A stretch of DNA of 64,000 nucleotides from Pseudoscleropodium purum (GCA_963969395.1 OZ017796.1:34586243-34650242), one strand, 5' to 3'. Shown: positions 24,512-37,460, numbered from the stretch's first letter. The notes: generated by a model from the sequence alone, not told the origin. Numbers and translations are program-made.

Positions 24512-25642
24512 GTGGACTAGTGACGGAAATGGGAAAAACTTGTAGGTGGTAGAATTGGATAAATGGTAGTATTGGGTAGTTCCACCTTCTGTAAAAAAGC
24601 TCTCTTGTGTGCAACTTTTAGAACATTCCAACTTTCTTTTTAATTAAATTTTATACCCTCATACTTGCCGTCGGTGTGGCTTGTTTTTGTTGCCGTCGGT
24701 GCGGCTTGTTTTTGTTGTCGACCTGAAGATATTTTGTCGCCCCAGACGTCAGACTTTGTCTTCAGATCGGTAAACGAGAGACCCCAATTGGTTCAAATCT
24801 TGAGTAACTGCCGGCTTTACACTCCTTTTTTTACTTGTATTTGGTTGACGGTGTAAAATCCTTGTGAATCGATTTCGTGTTGGGAATGCGGCCTTCAGTG
24901 ATTCTCCTGAAATTCGGGGTCAGGGCACTCTAAGTCGCTTCCCCTGCACCATACCGACCGGGCCAATCCCCGGTCGCTTTGTCTCTTACTGTGTTTACAG
25001 TGCCTCGTCTTTTGCCCCGGTAACTTAGTGATTCACGATTGATGAGCCAGAAGAGGAGGTAATATAGAATTGTCAGAATTCGATTCCACCGGCACAACTA
25101 GAGTAAGCAACCCATTTTGGATCACCCCCATTTCCACCATGTAGGCTGCTCTATTTCCAATCAGTTGTGGTGTACATTACAACTCACAAAGAGTAGGACC
25201 AACAGGAGCTACAGAAATGTCCAAGAAGTGTACATTGAAAGCATGCGAAGGAGGGTATTCCCCTCCAACCGGACGTACAGATATTTGCACCCTTCCCAAC
25301 TTAGAGCATCCTCAGCCAAGCTACTCTTATGGCTAGTTGCTTTGTACTTTATCATTTGCAATGAAATCCCGTTTCATTCGTTTAAAAAATAATTGCATTT
25401 CATTTCTTTAAAAATAAATTAAAAAAATTAAAAAAATTAAAAAATTCACAGTTAAATTGGCAGTTAAATTCAAAAACGTTTCAAGTTGGAGTCAACTTTG
25501 TCCTTCTCCGACTCCATGATTCTTGGACATCACATTTTCCCAAGTATTCTCATTTCTCATTTATGATAGGCAAGGCCGTACTGGATCGCCCGAAGTCCCG
25601 CAGCAGGCCGGACGAGACGGATGCAGCTTGAAAACCAAGTTA

Positions 25643-26204
25643 AGGTAAACTTGCCTATGAGAAGCAGAATGACTGATCTATTCTATTTGCCATATTCTAT
25701 TTGCCATTAACAAGAAAAATCAGATTTTTTTCCATACAAAGACAAATGTGAGAAATGAAGGAAGCAACTAGAATTTTATTTTTTTGACAAAATATGAATA
25801 TTTTTATGAATTTTTGAAGTTTGTTGTCTAGTTAGCCCAAAAAAGTCTATAGACTACCCAAAATTAGTAGAGAAGTGTTTCCATGATGGTCATCTTACCA
25901 TCCAAAGCAGTCATAACATTCTTTAACATGGTTACAAGATTTCCTAATATGGACATGAGTTAAAGAAATAAAAATAATAACCTTTTACTAACAATTTACA
26001 CTAGAAAGGTGCTAGTGTTTTATCACAATTAGTAATAACTCCGTAACCATATCCCAAGGCTTTGATGACAACTACAAATCAACCTAATGCAATCATAATT
26101 CCATTTTTAAGAAAAAGTTTCTCATGGGTTGATAGAAGATTGTAATAGAAGAGTTCCCTAGGTGTTTGTCATGGATGATTTGCCTATCATAGGTAGGTTT
26201 ACCT
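25643..26204. mobile_element. TA-target MITE, copy B (562 bp)
   Basis: The ends AGGTAAACTTGCCTATGA and (reverse) AGGTAAACCTACCTATGA are inverted repeats, flanked by TA at 25641-25642 and 26205-26206. It belongs to the same family as 20613-21183. It lies inside duplicated block 1, so it was present before the duplication. Confidence 0.75.
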
Positions 26205-28311
26205 TATTGGCTTTTCTTCCCATGCCGCTTGCAGCTAGGGTTGTTTATTGTACTTCTTGTAGTAAAAGGTCTCTTTTTATTTGTGTCAAAAAAATAAAAA
26301 AATAAAAAAAGTTATTATTGCTTCTATTTTTGTACAATTCTTGTAGAATAGAATATTCGGGCCAATTTTATGAGATTTTTTTTCAATGGGTTGTATTGAT
26401 AGTAAGTTCATTTTGTAAAAACTCAAGAATTGTTTTCAATTGAGTGAAAAAGAACATCATGAAGTATTTTGTTCATCATTCAAAATTCATAGATATTGAA
26501 AAAAAAAAGGTGACTTCCATCTCAAAAAGACAAGTGCCATTAATTAAGTGTTGTTGAAAATGGTTTATGGACTTACTACATGGTAAATGGTGAATTCCAT
26601 CCTTGATGTGTTCATTAGGAGGTAGACCTTGTAAAGAAGAAATTCTGAAATATGACGACAAGGTCATTTTGAAGTCAACCATAATTGGGTTTATTACAAC
26701 AACAAGAAATGATACTTAGGTCAAAACAACATGCCTAAATTGACATGACAAATCACATACAATGAAGGTAATTACAAGTAGCCCCAATTGGTAGAATAAA
26801 TCACTCCATGTCACTAATTTTCTACCAATTACTAATTCTATGCAAAGTTTTGGATCTCATACCCTCTTTTTAGGGCAACCATACACTATGTTGGAGAAGT
26901 GCATTAGTTGGTTAAGAAGTTTTGGCCAAGACATGTTTATTTGAGGCAACAAGTGGAATGTTGGAGAAAATGAAAAGACAATAAAATAATGCCAAAAGAA
27001 GTCTTGAATAGTTGTAGTATTCTAGACAACTTCACAATTTGAAGTCCATTTGACAACTTCACTTGAAAGAAGAAGAGTCTAAAAGCTAGCCAATATTGTT
27101 TGAAATAGAGAAAGCCTTCAATTGCATAGCTAAGATATGCCATGATAAATGAAATTGGAATTTTCTAAAGGCCAAGTTTCTTATTGGAGGTGAAGCCACC
27201 CAAGAAAATTGACCTCTAAAGAAATCCCCTTACAAAAAGTGTTGCCACACCAAATGAATCTTGGTTGTGGTGTAAACCCAATTTAGTAAAGAACAAAACT
27301 CTGCCAATTATATTGCTTTATTTTCCTATAATTCTTGATTAGTGTATTTTCTCCACCACAATGTAAAGCAACCATTAATGGGTTTGCATTACTTAAGTAG
27401 GAACACCTAAAAGATCCAAAACGCCCAAACTGTCACTTTTTTAATGTGGACCATGGCTATTATTAAATTGGTGAAATTCTTACATTTTTCTATTGGCAAG
27501 TGAATTTTCTATGCACCAAAGCATCATTTGGATATCATATGCCAAAGTTATGAAGGGTCAAAGTTTTTTTGGTTTCTTCAAAGCTATAGGACCATATTGA
27601 TTTAGGAGATGTACATAGCATGAGCATCTCATCAAGTAGCATTTTGAGATACATGGTACATTTGAGTGTCCCTATCTTAGCACTAGAAGCAACGACGCTA
27701 GCGTGCGAGCATGGAGCGGCGAGCATGAATCTTATGAGCATGCATTTTTATTTTAGAAATTCAATTTTTTTGGGGTGAATTTTTATTTTTGTTTAATACA
27801 AATTTTATATTTATAGATTTTTTACTATTTATAGTTAAAAGGGGCCTATAACCGCCTTACCTATGACCGTTTTTAAAAAAAAATTGCAATATCCACTGCA
27901 TTTTTTGAAGTGTTAGCTCAAACTAGGGTTATATTATACCCACTGGAATTAATTGAAACCTTGTGGGTTTCAAACTCGGCCCACCATGTTTAAATCTCTT
28001 TGACCTCTGGCTACAATATTCCTATTTAATGAAGTGCAATTAAGATAAAGAAAATCAACTTCAATGAATACATGGCATATTTCTAATAAAATTGACAAAT
28101 AAATCTTGAACTTACAAATATAAACATAGTGACTATTTTCATTGAATTCATTCCAATGGAATTTGAACTACAAGTGGAAAGAAGAGTTTAGACAAAATGA
28201 TCACTTTTTGTGAGAAAATGAAATTTTTTTCAATTAATTGAAAATATATTCAATCGTATAAAATGGATTCATTTCACAAGCCATTGAAGTGCTTACAGCT
28301 AGCGTCTTCTA

Positions 28312-31300
28312 TTACTCTAATACTGTGATAATTCCCGCTTTTACCAAAACAAGCTTCAACTTGTTGAAACTATAGCTTGGTGCATGGATAAACTTGTCTT
28401 CGTTTATGTCCATTTTGCAGAAGTACCGGAAGAGGTAGTACAAATGCTTGCAATTTACATACTGTTGCCGACCTCCAATGGCTGAAACCGCCATAGAAGT
28501 AAAGTCAGGGCACGTACATGATGGGTACATACCCACAGTGATTCGATAAATGTTGAGATTTGGTTCAGCCCTAGTTTGTAGTGAAACAATTGCTCCTAAA
28601 CCAGGAAATGGTAACAATGTCACTCCCAATATCTCTCCTTTAATGTTTCCAGCACTCTCCCACTTGTTGCGTTGTTCAATTGTAGGTGCATTTGCAATTC
28701 GGTGTATGGTACGGCTATTTCGTACAGTTGGATATACATGTGCGTCTACTGGATTTGATTCATCATATAGCACACTCTTGAATACATTAGACATACCAAA
28801 TAGCCGTCGTGGAGACAATATAGGACGCTCTTGAAGTCGAAATCCAGCATGCTGCAACAATAGGGTCTCCTCTTGGGTAAGATTTGTTCCTGCTAAGATA
28901 GGCCATACTTCGGGAACCTCCGGCCACTCTATAACCCACTTGCGTTTACTTCCTTTGACGCACCGTTCGATGTCATCTGCACAAAACCAAAAGTTTGCCA
29001 CTACCTCTTTCTTACTTCCGTAATCTATTTTTCTTCCACTATAGGTTGGAGCGGGAGTTCCCTTGCGACCTTTGGCAATCTTCCCCTTGCATGTCATGTT
29101 TGAACCTTTCTGTTGAGCATAACATTTTGCATTTGACTTGTGGCTAATCCTTGCAATGTGCCATTTTGATGTATCACAGTCACTTTCAAATGCAACCGTG
29201 ACATGTGGCGGAGTGTTCACTAGAGGTTTAGGACCTTTATGTCCTGAAGATTCCATTGACGTTGTTGTGGCACGTGTTCGAACACGAGGTTGGGAAAAGT
29301 TGATTTTATCAGGTCTATGTGAGTCACATGCATCATCGATAGGAATGTCTAACTTCCTCTTCAAGCTCCCAAAAATCTCTTCTCCTTCGAGATGAGGAAT
29401 GCGAGTTCCAATACCTTCGGAACCTGGCAATGAATTCAATGCCTCTGCAATCTTCTTTGGATCACCGCTACGTCTTGCTGCTCTCAATTTCAACTCCCCT
29501 TTTGATGGACCAGATCCCAAAGCATATCCCTTCAAGTAAGCTCGATAATTTGTCATTTGCATCCATGCCCAAATACTGTCATCACATGTTGCATCAAAGA
29601 CATTGTTCCCTCTATTACCAAACATTTGAAGCCACTTGTTGTGTATGGTTTCTGACAAATTGCATGAAGGCATATCAGCAAGTTCTTCCAAATTTAAATC
29701 CTGAAAATGAAGTTGCACAAACATTAGACTTTGCTAATTCAATGTTTTATACCATCATGAAATCCATCTGAGATATAAATAAACATTTATAAATACATGA
29801 ATCAAAAGTGAGAGTAGTAAGAAGATCTCAATAATATCCATGTTTGGTCAAACGGGATTTTGCAAGATCTTTTCCAGTAAAGTGACTTTTTGAAGCTTAA
29901 AATATAAAATGAAAACTTTCAACAAACCCAAACAAAAATTCAAATTCAAATAACCACTATTCAATATATATTTTATATAGCCTACAAATAAACCTTTTAT
30001 TTCAAAAGTAGGGATTCTGGGTTTGCACAACAACCTTCAAATTTACTTATTATTTATTTCTTAATTTTTTAATTAAATGTTCTTTGAACATGAACCAAAA
30101 GTAGAGGTATTGAGGGGGACCCTACATACCCTTGTCGGATCCGACAGGGGTATAGAAGGTCCCTACCCCTACCCCTACTTTTGGTTCATGGACTGTTTCT
30201 TTCCCAATTTTTTGGATGAAAAAATGCTAAAAAAAAATTGGAGATATTGAAGTAAACTATGAACCTTATATTCATAATTCCTATCTCATGAGTGTATTTG
30301 TAGTCCTTCCTAAAATTCCAATTTCTCATCAATTTGGGACATTCCTATATTTTTTAAAACAAAGATTTAGGAAATTCCATGCATTCAAATCAAATCATAG
30401 AAATATTAATTTCAATAGAAAATTGCTTTGAATGCACCAAAAAAATTTTAAAACAGATTTGAAAATTTTTATACTCCAATCAAATTGACTTACCAATTGC
30501 ATGAATCCTCCCCATTGCCTATATCGGAAATGCCAAAAGGCAAGCCAATGTTCTAAGTGGTGAAGTGCATCTTCTGTTGTTGCTCCCGATGATAACCACC
30601 AAGACCGAATTGCCAGGTATTTTGTTTCTGCTTCCTCCATTGATTTTGCATCTTTGTACTGTTTACAAAGTAAATTGTGTTGTTGCTGAAACGCTTCCTT
30701 AATGTACTTCTGCGTGTGCTTCTGGAGAGAAGGACTCCAATGCAATAAGCATGTTCTTTCCCTATTCTCCATTTTCTGATCTGCAAAACCACTTCCATAT
30801 ACAATTCGTACGGCATTCCAATTCGCCATAGCGCTATCAGCCATAAATCCTTTAAAATTTGGATTCTCAACTCCATGTCGCAACATTACAGTATTCAAGC
30901 ACTTCCAAAAGAGCAACTGAACCTCAGTATCTTCTGATTGCATATCACAGGTTGCAATCGTCATGACCTTCTTGTAATCTGGATCATACACGTGGCAAGC
31001 CATTGTCGTCCATTCCTTTACACGCTTGACGTGGTCGAACATCATCCACGCATTTTGAAGATTTCCTCCGGATTGCATGCGCTGCACCAGGTCCACACCG
31101 CTTCCAGGTCCTTCTGTGAGCATCTTGAAGATAAATACCTTCTCTTTTCCTTGGCCTGGAAAGACACTGTCGTGGATGAATTCGAACTTCGACTCTTTCT
31201 TCATAGTCATTATGTTGTCGATGATGCCTCCACGGTTGTTTGAGCGAAATGACGATATCACATTTCTAATGTTGGGACTACTCAAGTATTGAAACCGATC

Positions 31301-32653
31301 CATCACCTCTTCTAGTTCTTCTCCCTTCAACATCACTTTCTCTCCCTCTCCGTTATGGAACAAATAGGTCGTGAGAAAATCTTTGCTTGCAGAGAGAGCA
31401 ATGGTTGAGTTTGTGGCAGTAGGAGTTTTTGCCACTTGCTCTGCAATGAGTTCACAAATCTTCTCTGCAGAATCTCTATACATGCCTTTTGCTACTGGGT
31501 GAGAGTGATCTCCAAGATGAATTGCGGCCCTTGTCATTTTAGGAATCTCGCTATAACAGTAGTATATTCTAGCGTCGTATTGCTTTAGACATGTTGGATT
31601 CTGTCTACATAGTTTGCAAACTAACGTACAATCCTTGGGAGGCTTGTCTCCTATTAGAAAAGGGGACACTGTATATCCACTCCACTCCGTCTCATTGTGC
31701 TTATTAACTCTCTTTAGATATTCACAATCGAGATTCATACAAACAAGGTGACCAGTGCAATAGGACTTCCGGAATCTCAATCTGTCGGAGTTGTGAATAT
31801 TGGTAGTTTGTACCTTGCACCACGCATGTCCATCATAACGTTTGTCCATCCCCTCCAAATTTCCGACAGCCGACGAAGATGGCCACGTGCGGCATGGAGG
31901 CAACTCAAAGATGACGTTTCCATTGAAGACTGATGGAAGAAACCCAACTTCATGGTGCTTGATGGCATTTACATCCATTGTGGACAATTCGTTCCTAGAC
32001 CGATGCATACTCTTCAAATTCCTCAAGCATTCCATTATGCTCCTCCGATCAAGTGTAGGTGGATACAACGGAGGACGAGATAACAGAGATTGTATGGGAC
32101 TATTGCCTTGGATGTCTGAAACTGAATGATTACTATCACGACTACCAAGAGCGTTTTTGACACATTGCGGTTTTTTACGGACACTCAAGTTAGGTGACTG
32201 TCCTTCCGAATCACTTGACAACTCGATAATAGGGTCCAATTTCTCAATCTTTACAGCACGTAGAAAAGTACTTGAACTAGGAATTGGAAGTTCCTGTCGA
32301 AGAGGGCTAGGAGAAACTACGTTTGTGACATATGGCATATCCACTATTGAATTATCGGACTGGCGGCTAACCATCTCTGTAGATGCATTTAGAATAGCCA
32401 TAGGAAGACCATATGCTCTATAGTTTCCTATAGGGAGGAACCAACAAACTCCATCCTTGTCTTCACTCTTCTCAATAGGAACAAATTCTATGCTTTTACC
32501 ACATTCAGACTTCCTCTCTTCTTCTATATAGATAGAGGACTCATCAAATCTGAAACGTACATGTAGAAGATGATTGGATACTCTAGCCAGATTGCCATTC
32601 GCCAAAGGAAACACAAGCGGAACTACATGACCGTCTACTCTAATGCAAGCCAT
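28312..32653 (-). CDS. MULE-family transposase with SWIM zinc finger, copy 1
   Basis: Exon 1 is 32653-30494 (720 codons) and exon 2 is 29700-28312 (462 codons plus stop). They join at donor TTG|GTAAGT and acceptor TTTTCAG|GAT, giving about 1182 aa. The start is ATG in MACIRVDGHVVPL; a splice acceptor (TTTTGCAG) just upstream suggests a further 5' exon. An N-terminal zinc-binding region around residues 299-385 (Cys pairs ending in HSH) resembles the WRKY-GCM1/FLYWCH type found in MULE transposases. The MULE DDE core follows: first Asp in MMFDHVKR (about D540), second in FMADSAMANWNAVR (about D606), then LLHWSPSLQKH, and a candidate Glu in LEHWLAFWHF (about E701). The C terminus has a SWIM finger, CTC...CKH (about 1115-1139). 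Such proteins bind terminal repeats and cut and paste the element. There are no internal stops, so it may be active. Intron 1 contains a foldback element. Confidence 0.88.
30089..30190. repeat. 102-bp foldback element, TGTCGGATCCGACA core
   Basis: The arms CATGAACCAAAAGTAG and CTACTTTTGGTTCATG are perfect inverted repeats. Inner arm parts (GGGGGACC / GGTCCCTACCCC) also pair, and the middle holds a 14-bp palindrome, TGTCGGATCCGACA. It lies in the transposase intron. Related hairpins occur at 48943, 56104, 59777 and 60028. Confidence 0.8.
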
Positions 32654-33442
32654 GGTGATAAAGCAACACTGCAAAACAACGGAATGAAAAGCCAAGGATA
32701 CATCAATTTCAACTATAGAAGACAGAAGCATGTGAAGTATGTCAATATAGTCCACAGAAATTATGTAGTTTCAATTCAACCTATGGTATTCTAGAAGTAT
32801 CCATTCATAAGAGAACTTTGATAGTATATGTACAAACTATTTACACAAAGATGTCATTTAGTTCCTTCATTACTGCTTTCATGTGAGTTACAAGAAATAA
32901 ATGAGTTCAAGCGGCTTTGGCAAGAGATTGATTTAAAGTAAACAAAAATCAATGAGTCAAGGTGGCTTTGGCAAGAGCTTCATTTCAAAAAAATGAAATT
33001 TATGTATTGAGGCGGCTCTGAAAAACGCGTTCAAGAAGATACTCATTAAATCTTGCCAGTTTTATACTCCAGAGTGAAGATAGACAATGAAAGGGGTGTC
33101 AGAATAAAAGACGGCTCATAAAATCTTAGGACAACTATTTAGAATTTGAAATTTGCAAGGCGGCGCTTCTCATAGGTCTATCTATTGAGGCACTCGGGAA
33201 GGACTAACCTACTTGGTTGTTTTGAATAAATAGTCTCCATGTTTCTTCATTCATGTCTTTCCAATACTACCTTCAACATAGTTCTGTACTTCTCATAGTG
33301 TGAGACTTCTAAAGTTTATATATTGATCCTTATGCTTGTAGACTGTGAGAGCTTTGCAGACATAGTTCCAGACCTTAGAAACAAACGGAAGAGACATATT
33401 TCATTGTATTTCTCATCACGCAAGGCACTTAGAAGATCTAGA

Positions 33443-33778
33443 ATGACTCGCTCAAAAAAACTTGTGTCAAAGATAGGTCAGTCGTCACAGATACAACTCC
33501 GAAAACACCTTCTCTTTGAAAGTGGAGATAGTGGCGTAGAAGTCGACCCAGAAGTACAAGAGTTGCAGTCACAGGAGACGTCGGCTGAAGACATGACAAG
33601 CAACCAAGACATCTCAAGACACAATAGCCTCTTACAAGTAAGAATTTGTATAATCAATTCTTATTCTTTGTATACTTTTCAGTGTGTTGGATTTGAATCT
33701 ACCCAAAAAATATACAACTTACAGTACGAGTCTCATGCTTTATCAAAGTTCAAGTATTTCATTGAGACTTTGATTTGA
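33443..33778 (+). CDS. Small rightward ORF, probable first exon of the second MULE gene (copy 1)
   Basis: The ATG at 33443 opens MTRSKKLVSKIGQSSQ and a polar, acidic stretch (VEVDPEVQELQSQET). A consensus donor CAA|GTAAGA at 33638 ends a 65-codon exon; if unspliced the frame runs to 33778 (111 aa). It is read away from the transposase. Both duplicated copies keep the frame. I infer that in the complete copy it splices in phase 0 to the ParB/methylase exons beginning at 56914, but only expression data could show this. Function on its own is unknown. Confidence 0.45.
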   Translation: MTRSKKLVSKIGQSSQIQLRKHLLFESGDSGVEVDPEVQELQSQETSAEDMTSNQDISRHNSLLQVRICIINSYSLYTFQCVGFESTQKIYNLQYESHALSKFKYFIETLI

Positions 33779-34589
33779 AATTATGATGAGGTTTGTTTCA
33801 CTTGACAAAGTACTATTTTAGAGTCCATCATTGTGGTCTTCTTGACTTCTACAAGAATGAAGATGTTCAATCCATGGATCAACCGTGCAATGTATTCTGG
33901 CTATTTATTCAAAATTTCTATTCATGTGAATTGTAGCCATAAAAACGATGTCTTCCAAATTTGTATCCAACTGATGGAATGAAGGTAGTAAGGTGCAGTT
34001 TGTACTCCAATTGAAAATTCTCAAAATTTCTTGAATCTCAATATCATATAGCAATATGAACTTTGGACTTATATCTAGGCTTAGTTTATTTTTCAATTTT
34101 AGAGCAACATGCTATCTTTTGTTTATACTAAAATCTTCCACATTATAATATAAAACCATGATGAAATTTTAATATTTATTAAGGATATTATATATTAGAT
34201 TTGAAATATATAATTATTTCACAAGAAATTCATAATAATTTGAAATTTTCTAGCAAAAAATTTGAAAATTGAAGAACATGTAACAAACATATGACTTCAT
34301 CTCAGAATATTAAACTAAAATTCTTCCACTTCCATTAGTTTCAAATTGGAAGAAAATAGAGTTATGATTGTTCAAGCTTTTTAGCCACGTCCTTCTAGCA
34401 ATGAATAGGTTTAGGGTGTAAAGTCCTTACAAATTAGGCTGCACATAGATTTCCAACTTTGCACTATTACAATTCTTTAAGAAAAATAGATAATATGTGA
34501 CTCTTAACACTATTTTAAACCAATGCAAATTCTAATATTCTTGTATTGGATTAATTTTCCTCAAAATCTTTTTTGAAGGTGATTGCACT

Positions 34590-35142
34590 AATTTTCTAGA
34601 CGATACTAATTCTCCCTCTCTGTTACGAAAAATAGTGTAGTTCTCTCTCGAATCCCTAAAACTGAAACCACTGCTGTTTGCTTTCTTTCTTAGTCTTGTT
34701 TGCTTTTTCTCTTCCTTCCTTCTGTTTTTTCTAAAGTTTTTCGGGAACTGGTGCATCACTGACTGCACATGCCTTGAATCCGTGATTCGAGGTTTCACTG
34801 GCAAAGATGAGCAATCACGAGAGTACTTCAGTCGCAAAGGAGTTTGACAAAGGAATAGTTGCTTATCACTCTATTGCGAGAGTGTGGGGTGTGCACTTGC
34901 ACCTCACCTGCTCCAAGAAGTGCCAAAGTGAGTGTTAGGAAAGCTCATTCATAGTTACAGTTAACTCGAAGATGGCCGGAGGACGTTACAGATTACGCAT
35001 TCACAGTGGTGAAGCGCCCGCTTGGATTGATGCCCTCTCTCACCCAGCTAGTTCATTGACACATCCAGCGCCTTGGATTATGGAAAACTTCTCAGAGATT
35101 ATAGCCTTGCTTGCATGCATCGTCAGGGATGAAGTTCCTCCG
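34590..35142 (+). pseudogene. Captured gene-like 5' segment (copy 1)
   Basis: The stretch is richer in G+C than the rest of the element. It contains an ATG at 34972 in a good context (GAAGATGG) starting MAGGRYRLRIHSGEAPAWID and open for 56 codons, ending at CCTCC|GTAAGA, which looks like a splice donor. I do not recognise the protein. A leader plus first exon ending at a donor site is what a gene fragment captured by a MULE (Pack-MULE) would look like; this is inference. The homology to copy 2 ends within one base of this donor. Confidence 0.4.
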
Positions 35143-35742
35143 TAAGACAACGAGTATGTGGATTGAATGAATTGGATTAGATGGTTGTCTTGCAATGCTA
35201 GGTAAGCTTACACGGTAGGTAAGCTTACACGATAGGGTCGTAATAGATTGATGGGGAATAAGGGAACATAACCAGGTTTGTTTTTTTAAATGCTAATGTG
35301 GCACCATTCCATTGGCAAACCATCACCATCACAAGTTGCAACTTATAATATGTAGCTCCCTCTTAGTTTGGAAAAATATAAATTCCACTTTTATATGGAC
35401 CCGGTGCATGGAGAAGGGATACAATTAGGAATTGACACATATTAGATTCTCTTATGATCCACTAGTCTTCACTAATTTCCACCAATGGAGATATCTTCTA
35501 AATATCGGTAGAAATAGAGCTCCTCCTTTTCTATTGCCCACCCCAGCAAGACAATCAGTGGAGACAATTTTGGCTTCTTGCTTGTTTTAGGTTCAAGTTT
35601 GCTCACCAAGTGAGTATGTAAGCCCACCCTAAGTTAAGAGGACTAGTTGTAGTTGAATACATTAAGGACAGGTTGCTAACATCAGATGATTAGTTGTATC
35701 AAATGAAAAGGTCGGACCTACCACACTCCTCCATGCTTCTAA
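35143..35742. other. Intergenic DNA after the duplicated block
   Basis: No gene is recognised. A short direct repeat TAGGTAAGCTTACACG occurs twice near 35202 and 35217. The stretch is unrelated to what follows copy 2. Confidence 0.5.
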
Positions 35743-36181
35743 AAGCATCACTACCCTCCTTGCAAAATGTGGTGGATTTTTTGGCTTATAAAATGCAAAG
35801 CCATTCATTTTGCAAGCTAGGTGGTGCACCCATTCACCCTTAACAAGCTAATGCAATTGTGTACATGGAGATCTCAAATTGAAGAAGTGCGAAATTGAAG
35901 CTCTGACATTGAACAAATTGTAGACACTTCAAGGAAGCTTGGAACAAGTGTCACAACAAGTGTATTTTATTTGCAAAAGTACCACAACAAGTGGAGAAGA
36001 TCATCAACAAAAGCTAGAGATCAAGAAGGGGATTTTGTCGAATGGAGTTATGCAAGCCATGAGTAGGCCAAGCTTCAAGTGGCAAAATAATACTTTTTTG
36101 TCAGCCATCTTGTTGTTTGCCAACTAGCTGCTAAACAAGTCATCTGTTTTGTGGGACAGGTGGGACAATTTTGCCAACCTC

Positions 36182-36979
36182 CACTACAAGAGAATGGTAT
36201 CCAAATTGACAAATATTTGACACATCTTTGTCTAAAATGACAAGGATTGTCAGTTTTGTCTACAATACTGTCAATTTGTATTTCTATCAATCGTTCTGTC
36301 ATGTTCTTGTCAATATATGTTTTTCTTTATAAATTTTTTTGTTAATTCCAATAACACAAATATCCAAATCAAAAAGAAACACCGCTTCTCTGTACACATT
36401 GAATTTTATTTACATCACTCAAATAGAAGAAAAAGGTGACATGTGAATAAGTGAGGGAAGGACAAGTTCTTTATACAAATGGAGTGGTAGAAGGTAGAAC
36501 AAATCATATGGGATATGTAAATTAAGATTATGAATGATTCACATATCCCATATGGTTTGTTCAATCCTCTATTACCCCATTGGTGTAAAGATCTTATCTT
36601 CTTTGCTTCTTTAACACCCAAGTGCCCTCTTTCCTGTCAATGAAGTATGTGAAGGATCTCTCTATCATGTAAACAATTAAATTCTATAGTTCAATTTATG
36701 TGGAAGTCTCAATTGTGTTGTTTTTTGACTTGGCATGTTGTGGTCATTTATAAAGCAAATTTGAAAATGAATTATTATATTTTAATATCCAAAAAAAGGA
36801 CACAATTGCTAGAAATTTTGCCAACAAAACAATGAGAATTGACAAAAACTCTATCCAAACAAACAAGAAATTGACACAATTTTGTTATTTTTGTCCAAAT
36901 CAACACATCTGAATTGACACCACAATTGGCAAAATTGTGTCATTTTTTTGTCTGTTCAGACAAAATTTCTCTTATAGTG
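36182..36979. mobile_element. Non-autonomous CACTA-type element (798 bp)
   Basis: The termini are CACTACAAGAGAA and (reverse) CACTATAAGAGAAA, the hallmark CACTA ends of En/Spm transposons. A perfect 3-bp target duplication CTC (36179-36181 and 36980-36982) matches the family. Subterminal regions carry repeated AATTGACA/TTTGTC motifs in both orientations, as CACTA elements do for transposase binding. There is no coding capacity. It is inserted in a Tourist-like MITE and itself contains a small foldback element. Confidence 0.85.
36461..36596. repeat. Small foldback element inside the CACTA element
   Basis: The arms GTTCTTTATACAAATGG...ATCATATGGGATATGT and their inverted copy pair over about 57 bp with a few mismatches and a short loop. 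The arm sequence is related to the larger foldback at 38446-39035 (CTTTATATACCTATGGG...TGGGATATATAAATT), so both belong to one family. Confidence 0.7.
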
Positions 36980-37024
36980 CTCCTATACAAAGTCATTCAT
37001 TTTGTAGGACACTTGGGAATGCTC

Positions 37025-37460
37025 TAAGTGATGTTCAATCAACACGAAATACTTGGCCAGGAGATATGAAAGAGTATTATTTGCTCTCCCTCATATGCAC
37101 GAATGCTAGAGACAAAGTGTCAATCCAAGATAGAGTGTTTATGTCCTTGGCCTAATCAAGATACCGAATTATTTGGAATTCGCTTCATTGTGCTCTTCGT
37201 TTAGAAATTATTATCAAAGTTCCAGACTCACAAGGGACTCACAACACGTTCCTTGTGTGCTTGCAAGGAAACTCAACAATATTCCATGAAAGTGGCCTTA
37301 GGCAACGTCACCTTTTCCTTGTGTTGCGGTCTGAGATAATGCAGGCAGGTTTGACCCTTTGGTTGGATGGCCATTCTCTGAAGGATCATGTGTGCGAGGG
37401 CCTTAGGAAGAATGGGTTCTTGGAGACTAATAATTGCAACATTTGGTTTAGGTGATTCAT
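37025..37460 (+). pseudogene. Possible relic coding fragment
   Basis: A GC-richer patch holds two adjacent open frames in series (about 37025-37155 and 37157-37455) separated by one stop, with sensible amino-acid composition (DMKEYYLLSLIC, then GLTLWLDGHSLKDHVC). I do not recognise the family. It may be a decayed exon; support is compositional only. Confidence 0.25.

Larger units (their letters stand above)
24512..35142 (+). repeat. Segmental direct duplication, copy 1 (10.6 kb)
   Basis: This block matches 43389-54014 in the same orientation with only scattered substitutions and a few small gaps. A 25-bp unit (TGCCGTCGGTG-type) is doubled in copy 1 near 24668-24717, and an 18-bp GAGAAATAAATGAGTT-type unit is doubled in copy 2 near 51760. 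The left edge is GTGGACTAGTGACGG. The right edge is GATGAAGTTCCTCCG, after which the copies share nothing. There are no inverted repeats or target duplications at these edges, so the block is not itself a transposon; its right edge cuts through the MULE. Its first 1.1 kb and the stretch 26205-27679 hold no gene I can support. Confidence 0.95.
27690..35142 (-). mobile_element. Mutator-like element, truncated copy
   Basis: The left terminus is CAACGACGCTAGCG at 27690, preceded by GCACTAGAAG (27680-27689), which equals the target duplication of the full copy. A second terminal motif (GGCCTATAACCG) lies about 155 bp inside. The copy holds the complete transposase gene, the small rightward exon and a captured-gene-like segment. 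It stops at 35142 where the duplicated block ends, so the right terminus and the ParB/methylase exons are missing. Confidence 0.8.
35743..37024. mobile_element. Tourist-like MITE split by a CACTA element
   Basis: The ends AAGCATCACTACC and (reverse) GAGCATTCCC are flanked by TAA at 35740-35742 and 37025-37027. The interior shares TTGCAAAATG-type motifs with the MITE at 18633. Without the nested insertion at 36182-36979 the element is about 480 bp, similar in size to its relative. Confidence 0.6.

Noticed and set aside
24956..24974. Short perfect hairpin GACCGGG/CCCGGTC (also in block 2)
   Set aside because: A 7-bp stem alone is too short to claim a functional RNA, and its conservation in block 2 is due to duplication.
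25117..25392. A 91-residue open frame present identically at 43969-44244
   Set aside because: Identity between the copies follows from the segmental duplication and is not evidence of selection; no start context, domain or codon pattern supports it.
28550..29771. Plus-strand open frames opposite the transposase exons (and their copies at 47404-48625)
   Set aside because: They are antisense shadows of the well-supported SWIM-containing transposase frame.
24512..35142. The whole 10.6-kb duplicated block as one transposon
   Set aside because: Its edges have no inverted repeats or target duplication, and it includes DNA on both sides of the left MULE terminus. A segmental duplication fits better.
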